Shown: piece by piece, positions 33,085-42,151 of the stretch
How the letters are laid out: each line of letters starts with the position of its first letter
How positions within the stretch are numbered: position 1 is the stretch's first letter
Assembly: GCF_004295585.1 (NCBI RefSeq)
Contig: NZ_AP019400.1
Span: forward strand, 2,571,501-2,635,500
Direction: 5' to 3'
Source: Cohnella abietis
GTDB lineage: Bacteria; Bacillota; Bacilli; Paenibacillales; Paenibacillaceae
DNA: 64,000 bases
Translations under genes and position numbers: made by a program
Notes under the pieces: generated by a model
Database searches by the model: none
What the model was told of the DNA's origin: nothing
The model's input: only the letters and a program-made list of their open reading frames with translations

Positions 33085-34299
33085 CTAGTGATCTTCTCCA
33101 ATTAAACGATTACGCCCAGCAGCGACACCAAACATAAGCATCAGGATGACTATGACAAGAAGTACAATTAGTGGTACATTCCACCCGTTGGTCAAATCAT
33201 GCAAATAACCGAAGAGTATGGGGCCTAACGCAGCCAGTAGATATCCTACGGATTGAGACATCCCGGATAGCTCGGCTGCGTCTTGTCCGCTTGTTGTTCG
33301 TAGTCCGAATAATATCATAGCAAGACTGAATGAACATCCTGAACCAATCCCTATTAAAATCGTCCATAGAAGAACCAGATGATTTCCGGAAAGTAGCCCT
33401 CCAATCCCAATGAAGAAAAAGAGAGACGTTATAATCATAAGAGAAATTTGATTTTTCATGCGCCCAGCTAGAATAGGTACGATGAAGGTAACTGGAAGTA
33501 TAGCGAGCTGCATAAGGGAAAGTGTCCAGCCCGCTAAATCTGAGCTTATTCCTTGAGTTTTGAGAATATCTGGGAGCCATGAAATGACTACATAAAAAAG
33601 CATGGATTGAAGCCCCATAAATAGGGTCACTTGCCAAGCGAGAGAGGATTTCCACAAATTCGTACGTTTTTCATTAAGCATGGCTGTTTTCGCTTTTTGT
33701 TGCTGGCGTCCCAATTGAGGAATCCAAATGAGAAGGGCTATAACTGCCAATCCCCCCCACAGACTCAAAGCGCCCTTCCAGCCTAAACCTGGTTGATTAG
33801 CCAACGGTACACTGATTCCTGATGCAATAGCACCGCTAAGATTCATCGCGACGGAATAAAGGCCAATCATAATTCCGATTTTCAAAGGATACTTTTCTTT
33901 GATCAGGCTTGGCATCAATACATTGCAAATGGATATCGCAAGACCCAGAACGACCGTTCCGATTAGCAGTGAACCGATATTCCAAGATGAACGTAATGCA
34001 ATGCCGATGACCAGCAGGAGTAGCGACCCAAATAGAACCGGTGACATTCCATATCTGCGAGCTAGCTTCGGCGCTAGCGGCGACAATAAAGCAAATGCAA
34101 TTAAAGGAAGAGTGGTTATTAAGCCTGCTAATGTATTCGAAATGCCTAAATCTTCCCGAATGGTCCCTATTAAAGGACCTACCGAAGTTAAAGGGGCACG
34201 TAAATTAGCCGCAATCAAAATAATGCCAAGGAGAAGTAGCCAGCCTGTAGAGTTAGAACCCGCTTTTGTTGAGTTGATTCTAAGTTGCTCGGGTTCCAT
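33085..34299 (-). CDS. MFS transporter, CynX/NimT family
   Basis: Twelve-helix MFS protein of 404 residues. The first helix ends in IILIAANLRAPLTSVGPLIG, the NLRxPxTSVGP hallmark of the CynX/NimT (cyanate, 2-nitroimidazole) group; later helices include GLQSMLFYVVISWLPDIL. Substrate is uncertain; members act as importers or exporters of small anions and drugs. Its start overlaps the end of the sensor kinase gene by 20 nt, with GGAGG before ATG, so the two genes belong to one operon. That pairing of a two-component system with a CynX-type carrier suggests export or uptake of the signal sensed. Confidence 0.85.
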   Translation of the reverse strand: MEPEQLRINSTKAGSNSTGWLLLLGIILIAANLRAPLTSVGPLIGTIREDLGISNTLAGLITTLPLIAFALLSPLAPKLARRYGMSPVLFGSLLLLVIGIALRSSWNIGSLLIGTVVLGLAISICNVLMPSLIKEKYPLKIGIMIGLYSVAMNLSGAIASGISVPLANQPGLGWKGALSLWGGLAVIALLIWIPQLGRQQQKAKTAMLNEKRTNLWKSSLAWQVTLFMGLQSMLFYVVISWLPDILKTQGISSDLAGWTLSLMQLAILPVTFIVPILAGRMKNQISLMIITSLFFFIGIGGLLSGNHLVLLWTILIGIGSGCSFSLAMILFGLRTTSGQDAAELSGMSQSVGYLLAALGPILFGYLHDLTNGWNVPLIVLLVIVILMLMFGVAAGRNRLIGEDH

Positions 34300-35629
34300 T
34301 TACATTTCCTCCATCTCGATGACCATAACTATTTTTAGGTAAATTAATAAGCACATTGAATTGATCCCCATGAACTTCGATTTTGATATTCCCGCCATGC
34401 AGCTCAACAATACTTTTAACAATGGCTAGACCTAGCCCAGAGCCTTCGGTGTGACGTGATTCGTCTGCTCTTTTGAATCGCTCGAACAACTCTTCCGCTG
34501 TAAAATCGATCTCATAGGACGTCGTGTTTTGTATTTTGAAGAGAACGCTATCTTCAGATTCATCCAAATAAATAAAAATTCTTGTACCCTGAAGGGAGTA
34601 TTTTTTGGCGTTGCCGATCAAATTCTCGAATACACGCCAAATTTTATTGCCGTCTAAATTCGCATAAATATGTGACTTAGCTATTCTTTCTCTTACCTCA
34701 AGGGAAGAATCATCAAAATTATGGCTAAACTCAGCAATGGCCTGCGTTAGCAATGTAGAAACATCGATATATTGAATATCTAGTTCAATTGCACCGCTGG
34801 TCATTTTGGACACTTCGAAAAGGTCTTCAATTAATATTTTGAGCCTTAAAGATTTTCGGTCTAGAACTTCAATATAAGCTTGTGCTTTTTCTGACAGATG
34901 CTCTTCCTTCTTTAACAAATCTACGTAGTTAATAATTGAAGTTAGTGGTGTTTTTAAATCATGTGACACATTAGTAACGAGCTCGGTCTTTAATCGCTCG
35001 CTTCTCATTTGATTTTCCAACGCATTTTGATATCCAAGCTTCATATTATTAATGTAGCCTGCCAGCTTGGACAGAGGGCCAGACCCAGTTTGTTGAATCG
35101 CAAATTGAATGTTTCCTTCGGATATTTTCTTAGTTCCGTGAATGAGCTCAAGGAACCGCCGGAATCTGCTAATGACATAAGGAATGACAAGTAAAACATA
35201 CAATACCTCATAGAGAATGAGTCCAGCGCTTTCATTACTATTACGATAAGTAACTGATCTCCAGACACAAATCCCTAGTACAGCTGTTAATATGAAAATA
35301 ATGATTATTCTAAGTGTGACTTTTCTATCGTTTATTCCACCGTTCCACCATTGAAAATAAGATGAAACGATACTTACTCGCCAAAGATCTCGTTTATTAA
35401 AGCCATGAGTCAACATGTAAAATCCCTTACTCACAATAATTAAGAAAATAATTGTAGGTATAAAAAAATTTGAGAATCTCTGTATTTGGTATCCTGAGTA
35501 ATAGCCTGCAATGAAGAAGGGAATATCGGTAAAGTAGATAAAATTCCATAATGCTATCGCGACTAATATGACACTAGCATCAACAGGAATCCGTATGCGT
35601 AATTTATTTTTTTTCAATTTTGTATCCAA
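34280..35629 (-). CDS. Membrane sensor histidine kinase
   Basis: Kinase of 449 residues with four or five hydrophobic segments in the first 155 residues (ILVAIALWNFIYF, FIPTIIFLIIV, IIIIFILTAVLGICVW, LILYEVLYVLLVIPYVI) and only short external loops. It may therefore sense a membrane-embedded ligand. The phospho-acceptor His223 is in VSHDLKTPLTSI. The ATPase has N box NLIGNAKKYS and G boxes ending GSGLGLAIVKSIVELHGG. The overall pattern resembles VanS/intramembrane-type kinases paired with OmpR regulators. Its start overlaps the regulator stop by 26 nt. It may respond to envelope or antibiotic stress, judged only from layout. Confidence 0.9.
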   Translation of the reverse strand: MDTKLKKNKLRIRIPVDASVILVAIALWNFIYFTDIPFFIAGYYSGYQIQRFSNFFIPTIIFLIIVSKGFYMLTHGFNKRDLWRVSIVSSYFQWWNGGINDRKVTLRIIIIFILTAVLGICVWRSVTYRNSNESAGLILYEVLYVLLVIPYVISRFRRFLELIHGTKKISEGNIQFAIQQTGSGPLSKLAGYINNMKLGYQNALENQMRSERLKTELVTNVSHDLKTPLTSIINYVDLLKKEEHLSEKAQAYIEVLDRKSLRLKILIEDLFEVSKMTSGAIELDIQYIDVSTLLTQAIAEFSHNFDDSSLEVRERIAKSHIYANLDGNKIWRVFENLIGNAKKYSLQGTRIFIYLDESEDSVLFKIQNTTSYEIDFTAEELFERFKRADESRHTEGSGLGLAIVKSIVELHGGNIKIEVHGDQFNVLINLPKNSYGHRDGGNVNGTRAT

Positions 35630-36314
35630 TTCCCCATACCACCTTTAAATATTTTGGATCCTTGGGATTAATCTCAATTTTCTCGCGAATTTTTCTTACA
35701 TGTACAGCAACGGTATTATCTGAGGCAAAGATGGGCTCATTCCAAACCCTCTCATAAATCTCTTCGATCGAGAATACTTTTCCTTTATTATCCATGAGCA
35801 GCTCGAGAATTTTATACTCCTTCGGTGTGAGTCTGACGTCCTCGCCATCGACTTCAACTGTTTTGGAGCTTTTATTCAAGACAAGTCCCCTTACTTGGAT
35901 GATCTCTTCCTCATTCGTCTGATCATTCATCCGAAAGGCTCCTAAATTAGTAAACCTTCTTAATTGAGATCGAACTCTTGCGACTAGCTCTAACGGATCA
36001 AATGGTTTTGTTATATAGTCGTCTGCTCCCACATTGAGTCCGAGAATTTTATCGTTGGCTTCCGACTTGGCCGAAAGCATAATAATCGGTATATTTTTAC
36101 TTTCTCTAATAATAAAAGTGGTCTTGATACCATCCATTTGTGGCATCATGACGTCCATTATGATCAGATGGATCGTCTCTTTTTCTAATATTTCAAGAGC
36201 TTCTGCGCCATTGGAGGCTGTAAAAACGTCGACACTGTCGCTTTTTAAATAAATAACTAATGCTTCTCTTATTTCCAATTCATCGTCCACGATCAGAATG
36301 TTACTTTTAGACAT
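35604..36314 (-). CDS. OmpR/PhoB-type response regulator
   Basis: Regulator of 236 residues paired with the kinase downstream. The receiver has acidic DD at 10-11, phospho-acceptor Asp54 in IIMDVMMPQMDG and Lys in YITKPFDP. The C-terminal winged helix is RLTPKEYKILELLMDNKGKVFSIEEIYERVWNEPIFASDNTVAVHVRKIREKIE. The DNA site is unknown; likely targets are this operon's own promoter or the GDPD-like gene. It starts 27 nt after the GDPD-like gene ends, so the four genes are probably one transcript. Confidence 0.93.
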   Translation of the reverse strand: MSKSNILIVDDELEIREALVIYLKSDSVDVFTASNGAEALEILEKETIHLIIMDVMMPQMDGIKTTFIIRESKNIPIIMLSAKSEANDKILGLNVGADDYITKPFDPLELVARVRSQLRRFTNLGAFRMNDQTNEEEIIQVRGLVLNKSSKTVEVDGEDVRLTPKEYKILELLMDNKGKVFSIEEIYERVWNEPIFASDNTVAVHVRKIREKIEINPKDPKYLKVVWGIGYKIEKK

Positions 36315-36341
36315 TATTATCCACCTTCATAATGATAGTGC

Positions 36342-37259
36342 TTATACTAACCCGTGTAGTGAAAATGTATTCCAAAAGCTGACGTTGTTAGTCTTGGCCA
36401 CCTTAAGTGCTAGTTTATCTGGGGAAATCTCTAAATCCGTATAAAACCCATGTACCCCGAAGCTTTGCAATAATTTCATTTGGGGTTTGTCATTAATCGT
36501 GTGAACGTAGCTTTTTATACCTAGTTTATTTAATGAGTGAACGAGATTTGGATTTAGAAATACGCGATACGCAGGCATGGCCACCACAGAAAACTGCTTG
36601 TCCTTCACAAAATCAATGATGCTTGCTGCTGAAGCTCCAGATTTATATAACGAATAAATTTTATTAGGAAAGGGGTATACCTTCATAATAACATCGTACA
36701 TGTCTGGATTATAAATTTCAGGAATTATTCGTTCTAATAGAGAAGAATCTATAAGGGTAGCTTGCTTTACTATAAATTCAAATTGCTGCTGAATTTTCTC
36801 TTTGCTTGTTTCCTTAGTGTCTATAATCAAATGAAAATCAGGATATTGCTGCATCAATTGAAGGATGTCGATTAATGAAAGTGGATGAAATTTACCTAAT
36901 ATAGGTGAACTCTTAAATTGTGACATCGTTAAGGTATGACTAGTTTTGTTAAGCATATCAGGTTGTAGCCGTGGGGACCAATCATGTCTTGCGACAAACT
37001 CGCCATCGGCTGTTTCTAAGAGATCTACTTCGAATAAGCGATATCCTCTGTCATAGTTGGCTATGAATGCCTCATAGGAGTTAGTTTTGCTTGCACCATC
37101 TATCCCTCCTAAAGCATGCGCAATAAATTCATTTTTCTCCCAAGCGCTTGTATGATTTGCTGGAGCCTGCTTATCCCCCATGGACCAGATAAAACCCCAT
37201 CCCAACCAGATCATACAAACAACGATTAATAAGCTTAGGCACACTATTTTTTTATTCAT
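36342..37259 (-). CDS. Membrane-anchored glycerophosphodiester-phosphodiesterase-like protein
   Basis: Protein of 305 residues with an N-terminal anchor/signal helix (KIVCLSLLIVVCMIWLGWGFIW) and a GDPD/PI-PLC TIM barrel outside the cell. Motifs: IAHALGGIDG replaces the usual HRG loop. EVDLLETADGEFVARHD keeps the acidic metal ligands and the second His. DFHLIIDTK and YVHTINDK follow later in the barrel. The altered HRG loop is typical of the polysaccharide-cluster GDPD-like proteins, whose substrate is not settled. The frame runs back to 37379, but GAGGAG precedes ATG 37259. First gene of an operon with a two-component system and a CynX-type carrier, so it may release the signal that the kinase detects. 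Confidence 0.82.
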   Translation of the reverse strand: MNKKIVCLSLLIVVCMIWLGWGFIWSMGDKQAPANHTSAWEKNEFIAHALGGIDGASKTNSYEAFIANYDRGYRLFEVDLLETADGEFVARHDWSPRLQPDMLNKTSHTLTMSQFKSSPILGKFHPLSLIDILQLMQQYPDFHLIIDTKETSKEKIQQQFEFIVKQATLIDSSLLERIIPEIYNPDMYDVIMKVYPFPNKIYSLYKSGASAASIIDFVKDKQFSVVAMPAYRVFLNPNLVHSLNKLGIKSYVHTINDKPQMKLLQSFGVHGFYTDLEISPDKLALKVAKTNNVSFWNTFSLHGLV

Positions 37260-37365
37260 TGTTATGCTCCTCTCAAATGCCGATGTATGCAATACTACAG
37301 GGCTGATCTTAAGAGGGAGTGGAGAAAAAACGAATGAAAGTATGAAGTTTATTGAAGTGAAAACT

Positions 37366-37412
37366 AAAAAACCCGCCAAAGCCCTTGATTATACAAGGAT
37401 TTTGACGGGTTG
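37366..37412 (-). terminator. Terminator of the FN3-like exported protein gene
   Basis: On the minus strand AACCCGTCAAAATCCTTG pairs with CAAGGGCTTTGGCGGGTT, followed by TTTTTAG. The inner bulge has mismatches but the ends are complementary. Confidence 0.8.
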
Positions 37413-37425
37413 TGATTGATTCGAA

Positions 37426-38250
37426 TTAATAAGAGCCGATTGATGCGCCAGAGGTGGTCGCGGATTGGGAAGTTAAAACAGCCTTGTAAGTGCCGAGTGG
37501 TTGACCCGTCGCGATCGGATACCAGCCACCGACCGATTGATTTGCACCGATGGAAACCGATGTGCTGCCGACGTAGACGTCACCCGATCCAGTTACACGA
37601 TAGAGCGCGATGTTCATCGAAGTCGGGGAAGTCGGGTTCGAATTAGTAAAAGCGCCGCCGACTCGAATATTTCCGGACAGGTTATCTTGAACGAAGGTAG
37701 CAGTGAAGGTTTGTGTAGTCGCCGAAATGGTTGTCTGTGCGGTAGCCCCAGTACCATTCTTAGCAACGATCTTGATCTGGAAGGTTTGCCCTGCCCCTGC
37801 GCCAACTGAATAAGTCGTGTCCGACGTCGTCGCGTATAGAGAGCCGTTTTTGTAAATATCGTAGCTAACGGCGTTCGTCGCTGTCCAGCTCAGGTCAATC
37901 GATGACACGGTAGTCGTGTACGTAATAGCTGGAGCCGTCGGGCAGCCTAACGTAGTGACGTTCGTAGATGAGCTACCGAAGCCAGAACCAACTACGTTAA
38001 AATTGTAGGATGTGCAGGGTGTTAAGCTTGTGACGTCGAGCACGTTGTAGCCAGCTCTCGAATCCAGATAGACGTTGTTTTTGTAAATTTGCACGAAGCT
38101 TTCTCCGGGCTGGAACGTCCAAGTTAATCTGAGGGATGTTTCTGTAATGTTCGACGCGGTCGTGTTAGTGGCTGCATGGGCGGTAAATGCGGGAACGAGT
38201 GATAAGGCCAGCGAGAAACAGAGCAACCATTTTGTGAAACGATTACGCAT
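37426..38250 (-). CDS. Exported protein with fibronectin-type-III-like domains
   Basis: Secreted protein of about 274 residues. The signal peptide is KWLLCFSLALSLVPAFTAHAA. It is followed by two beta-sandwich repeats with FN3 phrasing (SLRLTWTFQPGESFVQIYKN..., then SIDLSWTATNAVSYDIYKNGSLYAT...) and a third beta-rich domain (FVQDNLSGNIRVGGAF...YRVTGSGDVYVGS). Thr/Ser-rich throughout. It lacks a catalytic motif, so carbohydrate binding or surface coating is the likely role. AAGGATGG stands ahead of ATG 38250; an upstream GTG at 38265 overlaps that site and is rejected. The gene is monocistronic with its own terminator. Confidence 0.72.
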   Translation of the reverse strand: MRNRFTKWLLCFSLALSLVPAFTAHAATNTTASNITETSLRLTWTFQPGESFVQIYKNNVYLDSRAGYNVLDVTSLTPCTSYNFNVVGSGFGSSSTNVTTLGCPTAPAITYTTTVSSIDLSWTATNAVSYDIYKNGSLYATTSDTTYSVGAGAGQTFQIKIVAKNGTGATAQTTISATTQTFTATFVQDNLSGNIRVGGAFTNSNPTSPTSMNIALYRVTGSGDVYVGSTSVSIGANQSVGGWYPIATGQPLGTYKAVLTSQSATTSGASIGSY

Positions 38251-38265
38251 GAGTAAATACACCAT

Positions 38266-38759
38266 CCTTTTTCGATTTAATTGTGTTTGTCATACCCTCT
38301 ATCACTTTTACTCCATTACACAATCCCGCGCAGATGCGCGTCTTCCAATTATCAATTTCCCTCCCTTACCTTTTTATGGGTGATTCAACATGAGATTACC
38401 ACTAGCTAGAGGGGGCAACAAGATAGCGGAAAACAATCCGTAATAACGAGCATTATTCCCGTTGTAGAGCACATCTTTCGTCAACTGTGAGAAGCTCTGT
38501 TGTGCAGACCATTTCTTATTAAGGTACTATTGACGATGTTGGTTTACATGTTTAATATTTCTATAAAAGATATTGGTTAAATTAGGGGTTGATTAAGGCC
38601 TGAAATGGAAGCGCTTCATTATGCGACCTATTGTGGAAAATGCGTTCGTCCATGGGGTGAACTCAATTAGCTATGGGAGTGTTGTGGGACGAGGATCGTC
38701 ATTAGAGTTCCAGCTAAACTGTAATTTCGCGAATGTTATATATAGAAGGAGGAGCGCAA
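38266..38759. other. Intergenic stretch before the GH95 gene
   Basis: About 490 nt without an intact gene. Visible items: CGCG-N6-CGCG near 38330, the kinase-like remnant at 38597-38661, a GAAGCGCTTC palindrome at 38609-38618, and AAGGAGGAG at 38746 serving the fucosidase. I saw no clear terminator or riboswitch. Confidence 0.5.
38597..38661 (+). pseudogene. Remnant of a YesM-type sensor kinase (ATPase N-box region)
   Basis: Frame 38597-38661 reads KRFIMRPIVENAFVHGVNS, which is the N box of YesM-type kinases (consensus LQPIVENAIKHG, as in the intact kinase at 4277). The frame has a stop just upstream and drifts into non-homologous sequence downstream, so only a fossil remains. It implies a kinase once stood before the fucosidase gene. 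Confidence 0.6.
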
Positions 38760-41141
38760 ATGCGTCTAAAGTATACTTCCCCAGCACAGGTGTGGACAGA
38801 GGCAATTCCGGTAGGAAACGGTCGTCTTGGCGCGATGGTTTCTGGCAAGGTAGAGAAAGAGAGTATTTCATTTAACGAGGATACGCTGTGGTCAGGCTTT
38901 CCGAATGATGGCAACAATCCACAATCGAAGGAGCAGCTTCCCGAAATGCGCAGACTTGTGCAAGAGGAGCGCTACGAAGAAGCAGATTTACTAGGTAAAA
39001 AAATGATGGGCGCCTATACGCAGTCTTATTTGCCTATGGGCGATCTACATATTTGCTATGAACATGGAGATATTTGCGATAATTATACGAGGGAGCTTGA
39101 TCTTGAGAAGGGCATCACTCGCATCGAATATACAATTGGCAAGGTGCAGTATATACGAGAAATTTATACTTCTCACCGCCATCAGTCGATTGTGATGAGA
39201 ATGTCGGCGAGTGTTCCCGGAGCGCTTAACTTTCATGCTCGGATGGATAGCTCCCTTAGGCATACAACCTTGGCGGATGGGCAGCATTTTGTGATGAAGG
39301 GGACAGCTCCAGAATATGTAGCTCCTAATTATTTTGATGTTGATCATCCTATTGTATATGGGGATGTCGAGCAGAATCGTGCGATGAGCTTTGAGACCAG
39401 AATGGCTGTAACGGAGCATGATGGCGAAGTAAGGGTAGATCATACTGGTATTCATGTATATGGGGCAAGTCACGCCACTTTGCTTTTGGCAGCAGCGACA
39501 AGCTTTAAGAGCTTTAACCAATTTCCCAGCAAAGCGGAAGAAGCAACCTTGGCGGCAGTTAAACAGTTAGAAGCGGCGATTGATTGCTCTTATGAGGAAC
39601 TGTACAAGGCTCACGTTGAGGACTATGGGATGCTATATAAAAGAATGGATTTGCAGTTGGAAGAAGAGGATCCATCCTACTCCGATATGACGACAGATTC
39701 GAGAATTGAGCTCAACGGAGCGAACGATTCTGGGCTGGTGACCTTGCTATTTCACTATGGTCGTTACTTGATGATTAGTAGCTCGAGGGAAGGTACTCAG
39801 GCGGCAAATCTACAAGGAATATGGAATAAGGATACACGTGCTCCATGGAGCAGCAACTGGACGCTGAACATTAATGCGCAAATGAACTATTGGCCAGCGG
39901 AAATTTGTAATCTGACAGAGTTACATGAGCCACTATTGCAACTGATTGAGAACTTATCTGTTACCGGCAGTGAAACAGCCCGGATTCATTATGGCACACG
40001 GGGATGGACAGCACATCATAATGCTGACATCTGGGCGCATACCGCTCCGGTTGGCAATTACGGCGATGGAGATGCGGGCTGGGCATTGTGGCCGATGGGA
40101 GGAGTATGGCTATGCCAGCACTTGTGGGAGCACTTTGCCTTTAATCGTGACATCGATTATCTAAGGAACAAAGCTTACCCTGTCATGAAGGAGGCAGCGT
40201 TGTTTTGTCTAGACTGGCTGATTAAGAATGATGAAGGGTTATGGATTACCTCTCCTTCGACATCGCCAGAGCATAAGTTTAGAACCTCCACAGGAACGGC
40301 TTCCGTTAGTGCGGCAACGACGATGGATATGTCCTTGATTTGGGATTTGTTCACTAATTGTATAGAAGCAATTGATATTTTGGACATAGATCATTCCTTC
40401 CGAGAAGAGCTTGCTGGGGTTAAGGAAAAGCTTTATCCGCTGCAAATCGGTAAGTATGGGCAGCTGCAAGAGTGGTATCGGGATTTTGAAGACGAGGATG
40501 TTAATCACCGTCATGTTTCGCATCTCTTTGGCGTATATCCGGGACGACAGATTACGGAACGCACATCGCCGGAAATGTTCGCTGCAGCTAGACAATCGTT
40601 GGAGCGTCGCGGCGATGAGGGGACAGGCTGGAGCCTTGGCTGGAAGATCGCGCTATGGGCTCGATTCAAGGATGGCAATAGAGCTCATCGATTAATTGAC
40701 CAATTTTTGAAGCTTGTCAAAGACGGTGAAGCAGACAATTATCATCATGGTGGGGTTTATGCCAATTTGCTCTGTGCGCATCCACCCTTTCAGATTGACG
40801 GTAATTTTGCGGTTACAGCTGCCATTGCAGAGATGCTGCTGCAATCTCATGAAGGCTATCTGGAGCTGCTTCCCGCATTGCCGGATCAATGGGCCAAAGG
40901 TGCTGTTAGTGGACTGAGAGGTCGGGGTGGGTTTGAAGTTAGCATAAAATGGAGTAATGGTCAGCTGAAGGAAGCGGAAATAGTGTCACTTGATGGGGAG
41001 CCGTGCTCTGTATTGGCACAGCAGACTTTACGTATTATGGAGGACGGTCGACCAGTTGCAATCGTAGCCGATGATGCAGGTGTGTACCGCTTCCCGACAC
41101 AAAAAAATTCACGATATGAAATATATGCGGGAATGGAATAG
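38760..41141 (+). CDS. Glycoside hydrolase family 95 (alpha-L-fucosidase type)
   Basis: Large cytoplasmic hydrolase of 793 residues without a signal peptide. The family signatures are clear. The N-terminal domain has [17 protein letters not shown] and LWSG.P. The core barrel has ANLQGIWN, then [13 protein letters not shown], which carries the Asn pair needed in GH95 catalysis. Next is [18 protein letters not shown], bearing the general-acid Glu/Asp region and HRH.SHL, and a C-terminal [19 protein letters not shown]. Inverting alpha-1,2-L-fucosidase or, in some members, alpha-L-galactosidase. AAGGAGGAG sets the ATG at 38760. It would act on fucosylated oligosaccharides after uptake; neighbouring importers and GH42 fit that setting. 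Exact linkage is inferred. Confidence 0.9.
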   Translation: MRLKYTSPAQVWTEAIPVGNGRLGAMVSGKVEKESISFNEDTLWSGFPNDGNNPQSKEQLPEMRRLVQEERYEEADLLGKKMMGAYTQSYLPMGDLHICYEHGDICDNYTRELDLEKGITRIEYTIGKVQYIREIYTSHRHQSIVMRMSASVPGALNFHARMDSSLRHTTLADGQHFVMKGTAPEYVAPNYFDVDHPIVYGDVEQNRAMSFETRMAVTEHDGEVRVDHTGIHVYGASHATLLLAAATSFKSFNQFPSKAEEATLAAVKQLEAAIDCSYEELYKAHVEDYGMLYKRMDLQLEEEDPSYSDMTTDSRIELNGANDSGLVTLLFHYGRYLMISSSREGTQAANLQGIWNKDTRAPWSSNWTLNINAQMNYWPAEICNLTELHEPLLQLIENLSVTGSETARIHYGTRGWTAHHNADIWAHTAPVGNYGDGDAGWALWPMGGVWLCQHLWEHFAFNRDIDYLRNKAYPVMKEAALFCLDWLIKNDEGLWITSPSTSPEHKFRTSTGTASVSAATTMDMSLIWDLFTNCIEAIDILDIDHSFREELAGVKEKLYPLQIGKYGQLQEWYRDFEDEDVNHRHVSHLFGVYPGRQITERTSPEMFAAARQSLERRGDEGTGWSLGWKIALWARFKDGNRAHRLIDQFLKLVKDGEADNYHHGGVYANLLCAHPPFQIDGNFAVTAAIAEMLLQSHEGYLELLPALPDQWAKGAVSGLRGRGGFEVSIKWSNGQLKEAEIVSLDGEPCSVLAQQTLRIMEDGRPVAIVADDAGVYRFPTQKNSRYEIYAGME

Positions 41142-41206
41142 GGGGAAATGTGATGAAGCATAATACGGGGTGAACCGTACCTAATTAAAGAAATGAGGCC
41201 AACAAT

Positions 41207-41725
41207 GTGGGGATTTTAAGTGGCAATCCTAAGGATGAGCCCATGCATTATGGTGAAATATCGAGCTTGTGGAGTGCTTCGACCGTCGCTAAAGGAATCG
41301 TATCCTTCTATCAAGGTTATCTAAACCACGCTGGAGATAAAGATCTCAAAAAATTGATTGTTGACTATATTGATCAAGCAAAGCAAGAAATTAAAGAAAT
41401 AGACGAAATACTTCAGGACAATGGTATCGTAGCAGCTCCAATGATGGCGGACAGGCCTAAAGTGAATCTTGAAGACATACCGGTGGGTGCACGATTCACT
41501 GACCAGGAAATAACGGCTGCTTTGTCTGCGGATACTGCGGTAGGGCTTGTTGCTTGTAGCGGGGCGATGGCAATGAGTATGCGCGAAGATATAGGTGTTT
41601 TATTCGCTAAGTATCATGTAGCTAGATCACTTCTTGGCAATAAGACCCTTAAGCTATTGAAGGAAAAGGGCTGGCTAATTCCACCACCTCTCCTTGTTAA
41701 ACGACCAGAGCCAGTGAAGGTTTGA
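41207..41725 (+). CDS. DUF3231 family protein
   Basis: Helical protein of 172 residues (ILSGNPKDEPMHYGEISSLWSASTVAKGIVSFYQGYLNHAGDKDLKKLIVDYIDQAKQEIKEI...), the ferritin-like DUF3231 fold found in spore-formers, often near sporulation or coat genes. His and Glu positions could bind metal but I cannot assign a reaction. This copy has one domain, whereas many relatives have two. Start GTG 41207 is behind ATGAGG. It stands alone and is unlikely to belong to the carbohydrate genes around it functionally. Confidence 0.7.
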   Translation: MGILSGNPKDEPMHYGEISSLWSASTVAKGIVSFYQGYLNHAGDKDLKKLIVDYIDQAKQEIKEIDEILQDNGIVAAPMMADRPKVNLEDIPVGARFTDQEITAALSADTAVGLVACSGAMAMSMREDIGVLFAKYHVARSLLGNKTLKLLKEKGWLIPPPLLVKRPEPVKV

Positions 41726-41737
41726 GATTAGTTTCTT

Positions 41738-41770
41738 TGTGGGGCCTCTAATTGGGGGCCTCATTTTTTG
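41738..41770 (+). terminator. Probable terminator after DUF3231 gene
   Basis: GGGGCCTC and GGGGGCCTC can form a stem through GGCC and GCCTC/GGGGGC pairing around TAATT, followed by six T at 41764-41769. Confidence 0.5.
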
Positions 41771-42026
41771 CGACCGCTCGTACCGCCATCTCAAGATATC
41801 CCATATACCGGGTACCAACATCCCACCACTTGCCTTATTCCACTACCGCATCCAACTGCCTACCACCCACATTCCGCTTTATCCCGCATATCCCCTCGCC
41901 AAGCAGAGAGTACAATTAAAAATATCGTAGTTTCGTAGGAGCCGCTGCAGCATATCATTTTTAGGACACAAGCCTTCATTAATATACCAATAGACTAATT
42001 CAATTGTTAAAAAAAGGGTGATTATG

Positions 42027-42086
42027 CCTGATTATAAGCCATAGTTCCTGATATAAGACTCTATTTCCAGTTATAGAACTTGTAAC
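42027..42086 (+). repeat. Three degenerate 20-bp direct repeats upstream of the AraC gene
   Basis: CCTGATTATAAGCCATAGTT (42027), CCTGATATAAGACTCTATTT (42047) and CCAGTTATAGAACTTGTAAC (42067) are head-to-tail 20-bp units, about two helical turns each. They could be a regulator array for the gene starting at 42152. Confidence 0.55.
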
Positions 42087-42151
42087 TTGAGGGCCTTCAA
42101 TTTATACTTTCCCGTGAGAGTGAACCCTAGAGGGTCAAGGGAGAGATACGA

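Larger units (their letters stand above)
41726..42151. other. Intergenic stretch between DUF3231 and the AraC gene
   Basis: About 425 nt. A terminator-like hairpin (GGGGCCTC region at 41741, T6 at 41764-41769) comes first. A stretch without clear features follows, then three degenerate 20-bp repeats at 42027-42086. The AraC gene starts behind AGGGAGAG. The 63-codon frame at 41739-41930 shows no coding character. Confidence 0.5.

Noticed and set aside
38603-38620. CcpA cre site before GH95 (GAAGCGCTTC)
   Set aside because: The palindrome is one base short of the cre pattern and overlaps a kinase remnant; also a similar half-match near 52280 lacks the TG start. Not called.
41739-41930. A 63-codon plus-strand frame after DUF3231
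   Set aside because: Overlaps the probable terminator, no ribosome site, composition unlike a protein.
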